In this document: piece by piece, positions 12,188 to 24,235 of the stretch
How positions within the stretch are numbered: position 1 is the first letter of the stretch
Layout of the letters: each line of letters begins with the position of its first letter
NCBI RefSeq assembly: GCF_042453785.1
Contig: NC_091675.1
Coordinates: forward strand, 3,794,501-3,858,500
DNA length: 64,000 nt
Direction of reading: 5' to 3'
DNA from: Malus domestica
Taxonomy: Eukaryota; Streptophyta; Magnoliopsida; Rosales; Rosaceae
Notes under the pieces: generated by a model
Told to the model about the DNA's origin: nothing
Databases searched by the model: none
Seen by the model: the letters and a program-made list of their open reading frames with translations, nothing else
Position numbers and translations under genes: made by a program

Positions 12188-14134
12188 CTAGGTGAAAGAA
12201 TTATCGTCAATAACAGTTGCACCTTGCGCTTTCATGGCTCCGCGTTTACCAAGTTGTTTCATTTGCCAGCTTTCATGAGAAGCAATATGTTCATGGGAAG
12301 GAGTGTATTGCTGCCAAAGTAAACATTGAAGATTTATTAAGGCTTCTGTTTTGTTTTGGAACCCAGAAACATATATTCCATGAAGAAACGAGTAAGCTCA
12401 CTCATCGACAGGAAAGAAAAGTCAGGTTATAACTATACCTCCATCTTCTCAACAAGTTCTTTGGCTGTTGGAGCAGAGAGAACTATATGCCGAGCACCTG
12501 GCTTGATGAATCCTTCTTCGACACCATTGTCAAATAGCGCAAGCAAGGCATTATAGTACCCATCTACATTAAGCAAACCAACCTGTATGGAGTAATATTC
12601 AAGTTTCAAATTTAATTAGTAGGAAGCTAATCATAACATTTTCAATAACGGAAACTGATGCATTACCGGCTTCCTATGAATCCCAAGTTGCGCCCATGTT
12701 ATTATCTCCAACAGCTCTTCCATAGTTCCGTATCCTCCTACAACCAAAATTAACAATGTACTAAGCATAAGAATTGTAATTTATAAAGTTTTTAGTGAGA
12801 ATTTGAAATGTAATTACCAGGAAGAGCAATGAAGGCATCAGCCTCTTGAGCCATCAAAGCTTTGCGTTCATGCATGTCTGTAACTGTTCTTACTTCTCCA
12901 ACGGATGGACCAGATATCTGTCAAAGTTATCCATAAAAGTCTACCACATAACCATTTGAACTTATCTTTTAAAACAGAGAACTAAAACTGAGATAATAAA
13001 AGACCACGAGCAAATTTCTTTCCTGGATCCACTAAGAATGTGCACGATGACCCATTTAAAATGCGAAAACATCACATCAACTATTTTCAAGAATTAAGGG
13101 GAAAAAACAGCATGAAATCAATCATGAATGGTCGTATTTACAAATGACGAGAGAAGGCGAGGATGAGATCAGTATATGGATATATAGAGATACCTCAAGC
13201 GGCATGAGAGCTTTCGGAATGACCCTGCAAGTAAAAAGCAGGAAAGATTTTACTTAAGTGACATTTTTTTGTTCAACAAAGACATTGTTTGCATTGATAT
13301 TATGATGTAAAAGACCAAATCATACTATAATTCAAAGCAAAAGTTTCGTTTATACATACCCAAGAACATGGCAACCTCCATCATACACCGTCTGCGATAT
13401 CAAACCCATCAACCCGACACTTCCCCCGCCATACACCAAATCTATCTTCCTTTTCACCTGCAATATCCACCAACAAAGTAAACAAGTAATTCCCAGATCA
13501 TCCTTTAGGGGAAAATAAAGCATTGTAAACAAAAGAGCATAAATTCCTTATTCAATGTATCTGCATAAAGATATACACTTTGCAAAAGTGCTTAATATTC
13601 CTGACCAGAAATCACAGAACAAGAGTAGTCCCACTGTAGAATGGCCTATTTAGCAAACAGAACAAACCAGGTTCGAGGAGAAGAAACTTCCACAAAACAT
13701 ACCCCAAAACCCCAATCCGTCCTCTCTCTTCCCCATCAGAAGAGAGATATAGAGAGAAGGGGGTATCGAACAACACATGATGGGTAAGTTTTTCTCCGTT
13801 TGGAGACATTACGTAGCCATTTTGACAACTCTAAAATACAAAAACCCAAAACAATCCCATTACCAAAAAAAACACAAAAACCCATCAAAATACAACTCAA
13901 GGTGGATTTAAACTCATCAAAGATTACATCTTTAAACCAAAAAACCAGCACTTAAACAACAATAAACACGATTAAATAAAGATAAGCAAAGAGAGTGTAA
14001 GAATAGAACAAAAGCAGGCATACCAGTTCATTGCCCAACTCCAGAGCAGCGTCACTAAACACTTTCCTGCGGCCAGAGTTGCTTCCACAGAACACACAAA
14101 TCCTCCTGAACTGGCTGCGTTTGCTCTCTTCCAT
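12188..14134 (-). CDS. LOG8: LOG8-like cytokinin riboside 5'-monophosphate phosphoribohydrolase, 225 aa
   Basis: Seven exons on - (14134-14024, 13457-13360, 13224-13194, 12917-12818, 12737-12667, 12582-12439, 12310-12188) splice in frame to 225 residues. The enzyme cleaves cytokinin nucleotides to free bases plus ribose 5-phosphate in the cytosol, the direct-activation route. The fold is Rossmann-like. Visible are [10 protein letters not shown] near the N-terminus, [13 protein letters not shown], the MHERK motif (R98, K99) and the LOG signature [12 protein letters not shown] (residues 113-124) with its catalytic Glu. The [12 protein letters not shown] and [13 protein letters not shown] segments resemble Arabidopsis LOG8 more than LOG1-LOG7. 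A Harbinger-derived element begins about 270 bp upstream of the start codon. The large first intron (about 570 bp) carries no clear element. Confidence 0.93.
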
Positions 14135-14401
14135 TCACAAAGTCCGCAACTTTTTTATACTTTTTGTGGTCAATTCAGCATCACTTATGAAAAAAAGAAC
14201 TGAACCCAAGAAAAACCAAGACAAATGGGTAAGTTTTATGTAGATTATATGTTATTTTAACAGCAAAAGCACAGAATTTTATGCAGAATCGATGGAGGAA
14301 GAGAAAGAGAGAGCATACGAGACGGGTTCTTTGAAAGGACAAATGGGTTGACCCTAAAATTGGTATAAAATCAATCAAATTCTAGAGCTTGATGGCTTTT
14401 A

Positions 14402-15529
14402 GGCAATCTCCAACCGAATGGTCCAGAGGGCCAGTGGGCCGAAAATAGTCCGAAAATCGTATCCAACTGAGGGCTAGGCCAGAGGGCTCTAGAATCAGGG
14501 AGGGCCCCACGGAATCGGAGAGGGATGGAGGGCTGGCTGCCAGCCAGCCAGCCAGCCCACCCGGGGATGGCTATTTTTTTTTTTAATGTTTTGTTAATTC
14601 TGTCGGTTATAGCCAGCAAAAATAATATATATATTATATTATTAGTGTCGGTTATAACTGACACTAATAACAATGTTAATATAATATCAGTTTGAACAGT
14701 ATCGGTTAAAACCGACACTAATTTGAATTCCAACGGCTAGCCAATCACTAGCCGTGGTATTCAAATTTTTTTTTTGTTTTTATGAATTTAAACCTTTTTT
14801 TTTCTATAACTTCCTATAACTTTTTTTCTATAACTTATATTTTACAAAATTTGGCTCATATTTTTTTTTAAATTCCATTTTTTTCCTATAACTTCTATTT
14901 CACAAAATTTATTTCATTTTTTTTTTAAATTCCATCATATTGGCATGCGTCATCGCTCAGTTTCGTGGTTTGTAAGAGCGACTAGCAATAGAGCCACCCC
15001 ATTGAGGTTGTTCCTCAGTTGGCTGACACAACATGGCTGCTGCTATGCTTTGTTTGTTGCGCCTTACTTGAACTTCTTCATCAGACTCCTCATCTTCTCG
15101 TCTCATTTGCGCCAATTTTGCTTCTCTTTTGGAATTGGATGAGGACCCCCAGTTGGAATCTGAAGAGAATCCAAAGTTGGAATTCATTGCAAACTTGAAT
15201 TCAAAGTTGTGTGAATTATATCCCAATATCCACCCTATTTATAGCAAAAAAAAATTCAAATCCAACGGCTAGCTGACGTCACTTAGCCATTGGATTTGAA
15301 TTTAAGTTGTAGTTTTTAAATAATAAATTATGTTTGGCCCTATGGCCCTCAGTTGGAGACGGTTTTTTGTGATAGGACTAAAACGAGTCATCTGGCCCTT
15401 TGGCCCTCGGTTGGAGACGAAGGCAAATATGGCCATGTACTGTTCATTAAAATATTAATATCTTGGAGAATCTTGAAGGGCCAGAGGGCTAAAACGAGCC
15501 ATTTGGCCAGCCATCGGTTGGAGATAGCC
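14402..15529. mobile_element. internally deleted PIF/Harbinger element, TSD TTA
   Basis: The element is bounded by TTA on both sides (14399-14401 and 15530-15532). Terminal inverted repeats read GGCAATCTCCAACCGAATGG and, from the right end, GGCTATCTCCAACCGATGG. Subterminal GGCC/AGAGGGCT words recur in both arms. It keeps a minus-strand open frame (14957-15226, 89 codons, with AAMLCQPTEEQPQWGG and SYKPRN) that resembles the N-terminus of plant Harbinger (Plant_tran) transposases. No catalytic core follows. At 1.13 kb it is too short to be autonomous, so it looks like a deletion derivative that could be moved only in trans. A second, left-truncated relative lies at about 56690-57255. Confidence 0.82.
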
Positions 15530-15600
15530 TTATATATCCGGTAAGTGTAGCAAGGAAGACCCACATGCTTCATTTCCTTTCTAATCCGACTGTCTTTTTT

Positions 15601-15738
15601 TCGATAATTATTTACATGAAACAAATTTATTATTATCAAGTAACAATTGAATTGTTTTGTTAACTGTTTTTTTTTCCGATAATTATTTACATGAAACGAA
15701 TTTATTATTATCAAGTAACAATTGAAGTGTTTTGTTAA
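15601..15738. repeat. tandem duplication, 76-bp period, two copies
   Basis: CGATAATTATTTACATGAAA(C) through ATTATTATCAAGTAACAATTGAA is present at 15602 and again 76 bp later with few differences. Non-coding. Confidence 0.85.
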
Positions 15739-16605
15739 ATAAATCTGATGCCCAGATTCTAATCTCATATTTGAGAACTTGAACTATCGGAAAGTTCGTC
15801 TAATTATACACATGGAGAGAAATTTACAAATGTTATTATCTTTTTTTTTTGGTCAATAATTAAGCGAGATTCTGATGGGAAAATGGAGAAAAGAGGGTTG
15901 GGGTGCCTCGAATTTGGGTGAGGGCTACAACGATGCTTGATCGCTAATGCAGCACTAGTCGTCCTCTACTCATGTTATCATCTTAACAAATCTAAACGTT
16001 ACATGACAGTAAAGTCGTCCTACTTAAATTGCTTTCATATTTGTGACTTAATTAATAATTTTAACAAAAAATGAAATAATCTCATAAGTAGAAAATTATC
16101 ATAGTAGATAGAGGATTTTTTTTTTTTTTTTTTTTTATGAATCTCAAATTCAAATCATCTACATCACTTTTGTGAGTAGTTTAGTGTAGAAGAGTTGAAT
16201 TTAAAATTAAAAAAAAAGAAATAAAATCTTTGTTTTTGTCTGTCAAATCAAATAAAATAATTAGAATTAATATTGGTGAAGATTTGGGAAGGCGGATTAG
16301 TCCAGACTCATTGTTAATTAATATTAATACTCCCACTATTCGTGGCCTTTATGGTTGAACAATGATTGTTTATTTTTTTCCCAAACTCAATGATTGTTTA
16401 TTGAATTAAATCCCTTTTTTAAATGGATATCAATTTTGTCAATCGTGTGTTTTGTGTTTGTTGTATACCAATAACTTCGTACGACGTGAAATAACATGTA
16501 AGCATAACAGTGAATTAACTTGTCTTTTCACTTAAATTTTTATTGTCCGAACATGAATCTCATAATTAGAATCCCTTATTTTATTTATCATTTAAATATC
16601 ACATA
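15739..16605. other. AT-rich intergenic DNA
   Basis: Contains a long poly-T run near 16120-16136. I see no gene or bounded element. Confidence 0.5.
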
Positions 16606-18404
16606 TGTTGATGCACAAAATCAGTAAGAACTTTGGTACAACAGAAAGTGTTAAGTTTGTGACATTCGTTAGATTGCTTCGGTCACTAGTATGGATAAGT
16701 ATGTAAATGAATGGAGACAGGGAAGCAAACACAAGATGTACGTGGTTCACCCAGATTGGCTACGTCCACGGAGTAGAGGAGTTCTCATTAATTGTGAAGG
16801 GTTTACACAAGTACATAGGTTCAAGCTCTCATTTAGTGAGTACAAGTGAATGATTTAGTACAAATGACATTAGGAAATATTGTGATAGAATGATCTCTAT
16901 TTATAGAAGAGAGTTTCTAGTTTCATTCTGACATTGACACGTGTCGTGTTGTGATTGGCTTCTGATGTTAACACGTGTCGCGCTGTGATTGGCCTCCTGG
17001 TTGGATGGAAACTCTTCTGGGTCTTTGACGGTATAACGTTGACCGGTGCTCAGTAGTTTCAGGATTGGTCAAGTATGGTACAAACAGTGCTCCCCTAAGT
17101 TCCCGAGTGAGGGAAGCTCATCGGTTGGGAACTTGCAAGATCCAAGTCATTGAGTAATCACGAAACTTCTAAGTACCGAAGTGTGATATCATTTTCACTT
17201 GCCTTATCTGTCTCATATGTAGATGTGGCATCTTCTCTGGAAATATTTTTCCTCCATCCAGGGATGGTATCTTTAGCCGATGAAGATGCACTAGGTAATG
17301 TATCAATTTCACTTGAAGCTTACTTGTAGTTTCGGGCTTGGTCAAGTGCGATACAAACCCTATAGTAGGAGTCTCCCAAGTTGCCGAGCTAGGAGATTTG
17401 CCGAATGAGGTAACAGACAAGGTAAACAATCAGACTTCCAAGCAAGCAACCTGGATCAGAGGTTCGACTTCGGCTTCCGGTTGATTGTTCTCCTTCTCCT
17501 TGTGTCGTAAATAGCACCAAAGATAAGGAGAAGCAAATGGTGAAGAGATGATATGAGATACTTTTGTTTTTGTAGAAGTAACTTTCCACAAACTTATTCT
17601 TGAACTGGGTTGGAGGGTTTTCTGGTTTCCTCCAAAATATAAGGACAACTCAAGAATTTGAGGGTCAAAACAAATCGATCAAATCTAGAGTACGTTCGAC
17701 CCTGATGATATGGGATACTTTTGTTGTTGACAAAGTAGTGGATGTATCGGAACGTGTTCTGTTACGCTTATCTCCACATGCTTCCTTGTACCTTTCTCAC
17801 TTGCCCTATTTGTTCCTCAGGCAGATGTGGTATCTTCTCTGGAAGCATAAGATGTTGAAGCTGAGTACTCGAGAGCAATGCCAGGTAAGTAATCAGGTAA
17901 GGGGTTCCAGGCAGTCAGTTTTTAACTGGAAGCTTGATTCCAAGTGCTGACTGATTGCTCTTTTTCTCCTTGTCTTGCAGGTAAGAACAATGCCAAAGGA
18001 AAAGATTGGGAAAAAGCATGATATGAGATACTCTTGCTTTTAACCCTGATGATATGAGATACTCTTGCTCTGGTGTGGCTTGTTTGTAGATGTATTATCG
18101 GGAGGAAAAGAAGCTGAGTATTTCGAAAGACTCTGCTGAGAATGTCCTTTCGGATGTTAAGAAAAGTTGAGCATTTTTTTTTATTTGCAGGTTTGCCTGG
18201 CTGTGGAGGATGAAGGTCGACATATATAGAAGTCTCCCTAACAACAAGTAGTAGTGTTATTCATTTACCCTTTTTGGTCATAGCAATGTAGTTGGAGTTG
18301 CAAGCTTCATATGTTTTAACTTTGTCAAAGCACTTTGAAAAAGTGGTCTGTGGTATCTGGAAAGCTAATGTTGCGTGTGAAGATTGTAGACAAGCTTTAT
18401 CTAA

Positions 18405-19245
18405 GGAAATCTGGCTCTCGAAGTTCGGAGAGCGGTGCCTCTTCAATTTTCGAACAAGCAATCCTGTCGGGGATCTGGCTCTTAAAATTCAGAGAATGGT
18501 GCCTCTTTGATTTTTAAGAAACCAATCTTGTTGGGAGTTTGACTCTTGAGATTCGGAGAGTAGTGTCTCTTCGATTTTTGATAAAGTAATCATGTTGGGA
18601 GTCTGGCTCTCGAGATTCGGAGGGTAATGCTTCTTCGATTTTTGAGCACGTAATCCTGTTGGGAGTCTGGCTCTCGAGATTTGGAAAGCGGTGCCTCTTC
18701 GATTTTTGAGAAAATAATCCTGTTGGGAGTCTGACTCTTGAGATTCGTAGAGCAGTGTCTCTTCGATTTTTGAGAAAGTAATCTTGTTGGGAGTCTGGCT
18801 CTCGAGATTCGGATAGCAGTATCTCTTTTATTTTTGATAAAGTAATCATGTAGGGAGTCTGACTCTTGAGATTCGGAGAGCAGTGTCTCTTCGATTTTTA
18901 GAAAGAAATCATGTTGGGAGTTTGGCTCTCTGGATTCGGAGAGCAGTGTCTCTTCGATTTTTGATAAAGTAATCCTGTAGGGAGTCTGACTCTTGGGATT
19001 CAAAAAGTAGTGTCTCTTCGATTTTTTAGAAAGTAATCATGTTGGGAGTCTTTCTCTTGAGATTCGGAGAGCAGTGTCTCTTCGATTTTTGATAAAGTAA
19101 TCATGTTGGGAGTCTGGCTCTTGAGATTCGGAGGACGGTGCCTCTTCGATTTTTGAGCACGTAATCCTGTTGGGAGTTTGGCTTTCGAGATTCGGAGAGC
19201 TGTGCCTCTTCGATTTTTTAGCAAGCAATCTTGTTGGGAGTGTTT
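18405..19245. repeat. minisatellite, ~63-bp unit, about 13 copies
   Basis: Each unit contains GTTGGGAGTCTGGCTCT, GAGATTCGGAGAGC and CTCTTCGATTTTTGA. The unit start recurs near 18527, 18590, 18655, 18718, 18783, 18846, 18908, 18971, 19036, 19101, 19165 and 19230. Because 63 is a multiple of three, several minus-strand frames stay open through it; these are not genes. It lies inside the LTR-derived block. Confidence 0.9.
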
Positions 19246-20934
19246 TCTCAAATGTGAGTAAAGGTTGGACATTTTTGCCAGTCTGCCTTGCCACGGAGCA
19301 CGGAGGTTGACACGCATTGGGACTTTCTAGTTATCAGGCAGTGGTGCTGTTCCTTTACCCTTGTGGGTAATAGTATGGTAGCTGGACCTTCAAAATTTAT
19401 GTGTATAAACTTTGTCAGAGATCTTTGGCAAAGTTATCTGTGGTACCTGAGGAGCTGATATTGCATGTGGACAGTGGTGCATCTTCGGAATCCGGAGAGT
19501 GGTGCCTCTTCGATTTTTGAACCAACGGCCCTGTTGCCCTTCTTTTATAAGGGCATCAATTGTATGCAAGAAGTACATTCAGAGAGTTATTGCTTGTAGG
19601 AATTTTCCCCTTACTTTAAAGATTTATTGCACCTCATTTCTACTTCATCATTTCTAAGAATGTCTGGCTCATCCGACCGTCGTTTTGACTTAAACTTTGG
19701 TGAAGAGGGAGTCATGCCTTCTCAAGACAACATATGACGCTCATCCTTCTTATCCCCTACTGGTCCTCTTACTGTTGGGGACTCTGTGATGAAGAATGAT
19801 ATGACCACTGCGGTGGTGGCCAGGAACTTTCTCACTCCTAAAGATAACATACTACTTTCCAAACGGTCTGATGAGTTGGCTGTTAAGGATTCTCTGGCTC
19901 TCAGTGTTCAGTGTGTAGGTTCTGTGTCTAATATGGTCCAACGCCTATTTGCTCGAACCCGCCAAGTTGAATCATTAGCGGCTGAAGTGATAAGTCTCAA
20001 ACAGAAAATCAGATGACTTAAGCATAAGAATAAACAGTTGCACATGCTTGCACATGACTATGCTACAAACATGAAGATGAAGCTCAACCAGCTGCAGGAA
20101 TCTGATTGTCAGATTTTACTTGATCATCAGAGGTTTGTGGGTTTGTTCCAAATGCGTTTATTTCCTTCGTCTTTTGTTGCTGTACTGCGTAATGAAGCTC
20201 TAAATGATCAACCTTCGGTGCCTCATCCTTCTGGGGTTCTGCCTAGTACTGAGGCTCCGAATAATCACCCTATGGTGCCTTCTCTTACTAGGGCTCTGTC
20301 GACTGCTGAGACTTCTTCTGAGCAACCTTTGTGAAGGCTCGCTCTTGTTTGTTTATTTTGATTCATGTATACGTACATATTTGTAACTTATCGGAGATAT
20401 CAATAAACAAGCCTTACTTCATTTCAACGTATTGTGTTAAAGACACCAAGGCCTTCTTCACTAAGTTATTTAAATTTTTCCTTTTGTTGAAGCTTGTATG
20501 TTAAAGCTTTGTGAGTGAAGCATGTAGGTTGAGGTAGTGCTCCCTTAATTTCCCGAGTGAGGAAAAGTTCTCGTTTGGAGACTTGAAAAATCCAAGTCAC
20601 TGAGTGGTCGTGAGACTTCCAAGTATCAAGGTGCAGTAGCATATGGTAGGAGTCCCCCAAGTCTCCGGTCGAGGGAGTTGACGAATGAGGCACTTCATTT
20701 TTAAGTGATAGCCCAAAACTCCTTCTTCATATATATTTGTTATGAAAGTTGTTAGGCCCAAAGAAGATGAGGCCTAGGCAATTTTTTTTTTCGATTTTTT
20801 TTTTCAAATTTTCGAATTTTTGAATTTTTGGGCCTAGGCAATTTTTTTTTCAAATTTTCGAATTTCCGAATTTTTGAATTTTTGAATTTTCGAATTTTTG
20901 AATTTTTGAATTTCCGAAATATATATATATATAT

Positions 20935-21275
20935 ATTTTAAAGCTTTGTAGGTGAAGCTTTGGTGTTGAAGCTTTGTAGGTGAAGCTTTGAGGTTGAAGC
21001 TTTGTTGGGCACCATGAATTGATTTTGCTTCACATTATCTTGATCAAGATAGTGTGAAGCTTTTGTAGGTGAAGATTTTGTATTGAAGGTTTGTAGGTGA
21101 AACTTTTGTGGGTCAAGCTTTTGTGGGTCAAGCTTTTGTAGGTGAAGTTTTTGTGGGTCAAACTTTTGTAGGTGAAGCTTTTGTAGGTGAAGCTTTTGTG
21201 GGTGAAGCTTTTGTGGGTGAAGTTTTTGTAGGTTAAGTTTTTGTGGGTCAAGTTTTTGTGTTGAAGCTTTTGTAG
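20935..21275. repeat. short minisatellite, 15-16-bp unit
   Basis: About twenty imperfect copies of GAAGCTTTTGTAGGT or AAGCTTTTGTGGGTC. The minus strand gives a Thr/His/Lys-rich low-complexity open frame that is an artefact of the repeat. Confidence 0.88.
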
Positions 21276-21890
21276 GGCCTCGTATAAGTACTCAGGGAAC
21301 TTAAATGTAATTATGTAATAAAGGAAGGGGCAAATATGTAATAAGTGAGGAATTCTTATTCTATAAAATGACCCATCATCTTCACAATTGGGAAGGTCTC
21401 ATTCTCACCCTCAGAGGCTATTTATGGAGCCTTCTCACCCCTCTCACATCTCCTCTCATTACAGAGGTTCTCTCCCTCACCTCTCAGATAAATACATAAT
21501 CAGTGTGGACGTAGCCCAAACCTTGGGGTGAACCATGATACATCTTGTGTTATTTACATTTCACGCAGATTCACGGTCGGATTTACGTTGTTCTAAGACC
21601 TCCGGTTTTGTGCATCACCAATATATACAAAAAATTATAATTTTTCGTAAATGATAATTGACTTGGCTCGTTTAAACAATAATATTTACATATTTGAAAA
21701 TAAAATTTTCGCAAATAAAAAAATAATTCGTTACAATCACAAAAACAAAATTGCACACGTAAGTTCCGTCTCGCTGTCCATACTCCATGCAATAACGGTG
21801 GCACAGATGCACCATTTCCGATTTGTCTTTTGCTAATGGCGACTAAGGACATGAATTATAAGTCAAAAGCAGCACAATCAATTTATTTAA

Positions 21891-22044
21891 GGGAGTTTTA
21901 ACGAAAAACTCACGGTACTGTTCACTTTAACGAAAAACCACATTTTTACACTAAAAAGTCAAACCTAGTACTATTCACTTTACCCTTTATTTTGTCTTTA
22001 TTATTAAAACTCAAAGTTTTCAAACTCTTTTCATTAATTTTCCT
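21891..22044. mobile_element. 154-bp MULE-type MITE, 9-bp TSD
   Basis: Perfect 9-bp duplication TTTATTTAA (21882-21890 and 22045-22053). Ends GGGAGTTTTAACGAAAA and, inverted, AGGAAAATTAATGAAAA. The 9-bp duplication points to Mutator-like transposition. The copy at 59440 is the same length. Confidence 0.85.
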
Positions 22045-22053
22045 TTTATTTAA

Positions 22054-22738
22054 GTCGATTGGCTACCTTCGTTCGATTTTGTGCTTTGAGCCATATCAAA
22101 ATGGGTTCGGCCTTTTCTCTTAAGAAAGTTGTGATGTTAAATGCTTCACACACGTGTCAGTCATTAAGATTAACTCAGGTGGCGAACGGAGCGTAAAAAC
22201 AAAATAAATGTTGTATAAATTTGGACGGATTGTGAGGAAGCTGAAAATGTGTTATTTTGTATTTTCTACAATTACATTAGACATACGGTTGTTTGAAAAG
22301 TATAATCCCAGCATTTCCAAACATGGGAATGAACATTTCTCGTCCTCCCCCCTAAAAGTCCCTTCGTGATGTTTGTGTAGCTAAGACTTGAGGATAATTA
22401 CATCTTATGAACTTTAATTAGTTGACTCTATCCCAAGTTGTCTCTATGATATTTTTAGGATTAAACCTAAACCAACCTTTCCTCTCAATTTCCTAAACTC
22501 AAGCATTCTGTTTCGCATCCTTCCAATGACTTCCTTTCGAAAACTCCATTGTTGTTTTCTTAGGAAAGAAACATCAAAACCAAATAACATTGTGGGAAAA
22601 AAGGGAACCCCTTTCGAGTTCAAACCAAAAGGGGCCTAAAAGAAGAAGAAAAAACCACAGAAAACCATGGAAACAAGTTAACATTTTGCAAATTTGCAAC
22701 CTTGTTTCCCAATAGTATTTTTGATGTGAGTCCTCCTC
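22054..22738. other. upstream region of the orphan gene at 22739
   Basis: AT-rich, no gene. It probably contains the promoter and 5' UTR of the following gene; no motif stands out. Confidence 0.5.
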
Positions 22739-23503
22739 ATGGGAAGAACAATTCCCACGGATGAGACGAATCTGCTAATCCATCCGTTGCTATCTTTGTC
22801 TTTCTTTGCCGCTGCCATGGCCGCCACCATTGCCATAATCACGTCTCTTTGTAGTTTTCGGAGAAAATCTTCTTCGTCCTCTTCTGAGTCCCCTGCTTCC
22901 AAGGAAGCTGAGGAATCCGATGTTGGCAAGGCGCAAACATCGGAAGCAGCATTGGGGGAAACAGGGAACAAAACATCTCAACAAGACACGGAAGCAAATA
23001 GAGGAAATGATGATTCGAGAATGAGTAAAGAGCTGCCCTTGCCTCCAAGGATGAAGAACTCGGGACAACTTTATTCCGGCAACCTTGACACAAAAATTCA
23101 AATGAAAAAGTCCGCTTCCGAGCGAAGGTTATTGTCGAATTTGAGCCTTAAATTGCCGCGAAGCTTGTCGATGGCACGAAAAGACAAGGTTAAAGAAGAG
23201 TACAACAAGCGAAAGAACGGAAAGTTGAAGTCGGAAGACTCAGTCTGGATGAAGACAATCATACTAGGTGAGAAATGTAAAGTGCCTGATGAGGATGAAG
23301 CTGTGATTTATGATGCCAAGGGGAGGAGGATTCCGGCTTATCACCCGAGAAGTCGGCAATCCTCCTTCATTGATCCCAACGCATTACTGGACCAAAATAT
23401 GAAGAGAGTAGAATTAGAAAACAAAATTAATCAAGAGGCAGAGCACAAACAAGAAAACAAAAACCAAGAAAGCGATCAAGAAAATAATCATGATGATAAT
23501 TAA
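22739..23503 (+). CDS. plant-specific single-pass membrane protein of unknown function, 254 aa
   Basis: A single-exon frame of 254 codons. Residues about 11-40 form a hydrophobic stretch (LLIHPLLSLSFFAAAMAATI), likely a membrane anchor or signal-anchor. It is followed by a Ser/Glu-rich acidic region with SSSSSSESPASKEAEES, a basic stretch (SLKLPRSLSMARKDKVKEE), and a conserved-looking block SVWMKTIILGEKCKVPDEDE followed by AVIYDAKGRRIPAYHPR. The C-terminus is Asn/Gln/Glu-rich and charged. I recall the ILGEKCKVPDEDEAV block in uncharacterised plant proteins but cannot name a domain. The ATG at 22739 is chosen because it keeps the hydrophobic segment N-terminal; a start at the Met of AAAMAAT would halve it. 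No broken features. Confidence 0.75.
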   Translation: MGRTIPTDETNLLIHPLLSLSFFAAAMAATIAIITSLCSFRRKSSSSSSESPASKEAEESDVGKAQTSEAALGETGNKTSQQDTEANRGNDDSRMSKELPLPPRMKNSGQLYSGNLDTKIQMKKSASERRLLSNLSLKLPRSLSMARKDKVKEEYNKRKNGKLKSEDSVWMKTIILGEKCKVPDEDEAVIYDAKGRRIPAYHPRSRQSSFIDPNALLDQNMKRVELENKINQEAEHKQENKNQESDQENNHDDN

Positions 23504-24235
23504 GGACACATGTAGATTTTGTATCTTAATTATTTGTTTATCTTGGAGTGTATAGTTTCATTGGTTTGTTTCGTTTTCAATTTGATCATGCGGCTGAGGT
23601 TTTTTTTTTTTTTGTTTTTTTTGTTTTTGTTTTGTTTTTGTGTGTTTTGTGATGATAAAGAGAATGAGAAGCTTCTTCTTTTTGGTGCTGCTAAACAGAT
23701 GAAAGCTTGTTGGTTTTCTGATGGATTAATTGTGAACATGACTGGATAATCATAATTATTATTTTAATATTATTTCTAGGATATTTGAGAATTTCTAAAT
23801 TGAATATAAAAATAGGGTTTCAATAAGATTTGAACATGATTTAAAACAACATATGATCAAACGACCTGATACAATGTTAAGATTTTAGATAGACGGTACA
23901 AATATGAACTTACATAGTTGAATTTCCCAACCCCCGTTGACAATGAATTAAGAAGTAAGATTTAGAATTGATCCCAAAAGTTAACTAAAAAGTCTTATTG
24001 AAGGTTTGAAATTAAAAGTCTTATTGGGATTGAAATCTTTGATGTTTGTATCATGCCAAGTCTCAATAATCATGTTGCCTCAGTAGCAAACAAGTAAACA
24101 CATGTACACATGCAACACAGCTCAAGCCTCAATCTGCATTTCCAATCAATTCCTCAAAGTAAACAAGAGCAATTTATATGAAACGAGTCATGTAATATTA
24201 TAATCTAATAATATAATCAAGGTCGAAGACACTAA
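23504..24235. other. 3' UTR and AT-rich intergenic DNA
   Basis: A T/G-rich tract at 23600-23650 is probably 3' UTR. I see no gene or bounded element before the Tourist-like MITE. Confidence 0.5.

Larger units (their letters stand above)
16609..21617. mobile_element. compound block of non-autonomous LTR-retrotransposon fossils
   Basis: Both outer ends carry TGATGCACAAAA in inverted orientation (16609 and 21617). Both also hold ACACAAGATGTA, GGTTCACCC and GGCTACGTCCAC, again inverted, with a TATA-like box behind each (about 16900 on -, about 21360 on +). They read as two LTR 3' ends facing outwards. Between them lie direct-repeat segments (about 17090-17200 and 20540-20640, both with GTGCTCCC and TTCCCGAGTGAGG), a minisatellite, and a degraded coiled-coil frame (19660-20334) starting MSGSSDRRFDLNFGEEG. 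I see no protease, integrase or reverse transcriptase. The family is most likely a LARD-type derivative. It is broken and old, probably from more than one insertion, and no matching target duplication is seen. Confidence 0.6.

Noticed and set aside
15388-15768. 126-codon minus frame across the right end of the Harbinger element
   Set aside because: It runs from flanking tandem duplication into the terminal repeat; no transposase similarity.
18514-19317. Several overlapping minus-strand open frames with 21-residue repeats (e.g. LRISRARLPT, SKIEEALPSESREPDSQ)
   Set aside because: They arise from the 63-bp minisatellite, whose length is divisible by three; more than one frame is open and no domain or start is convincing.
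21030-21251. Minus-strand Thr/His/Lys-rich frame (THKSFTHKSF type)
   Set aside because: Translation of the 15-16-bp minisatellite.
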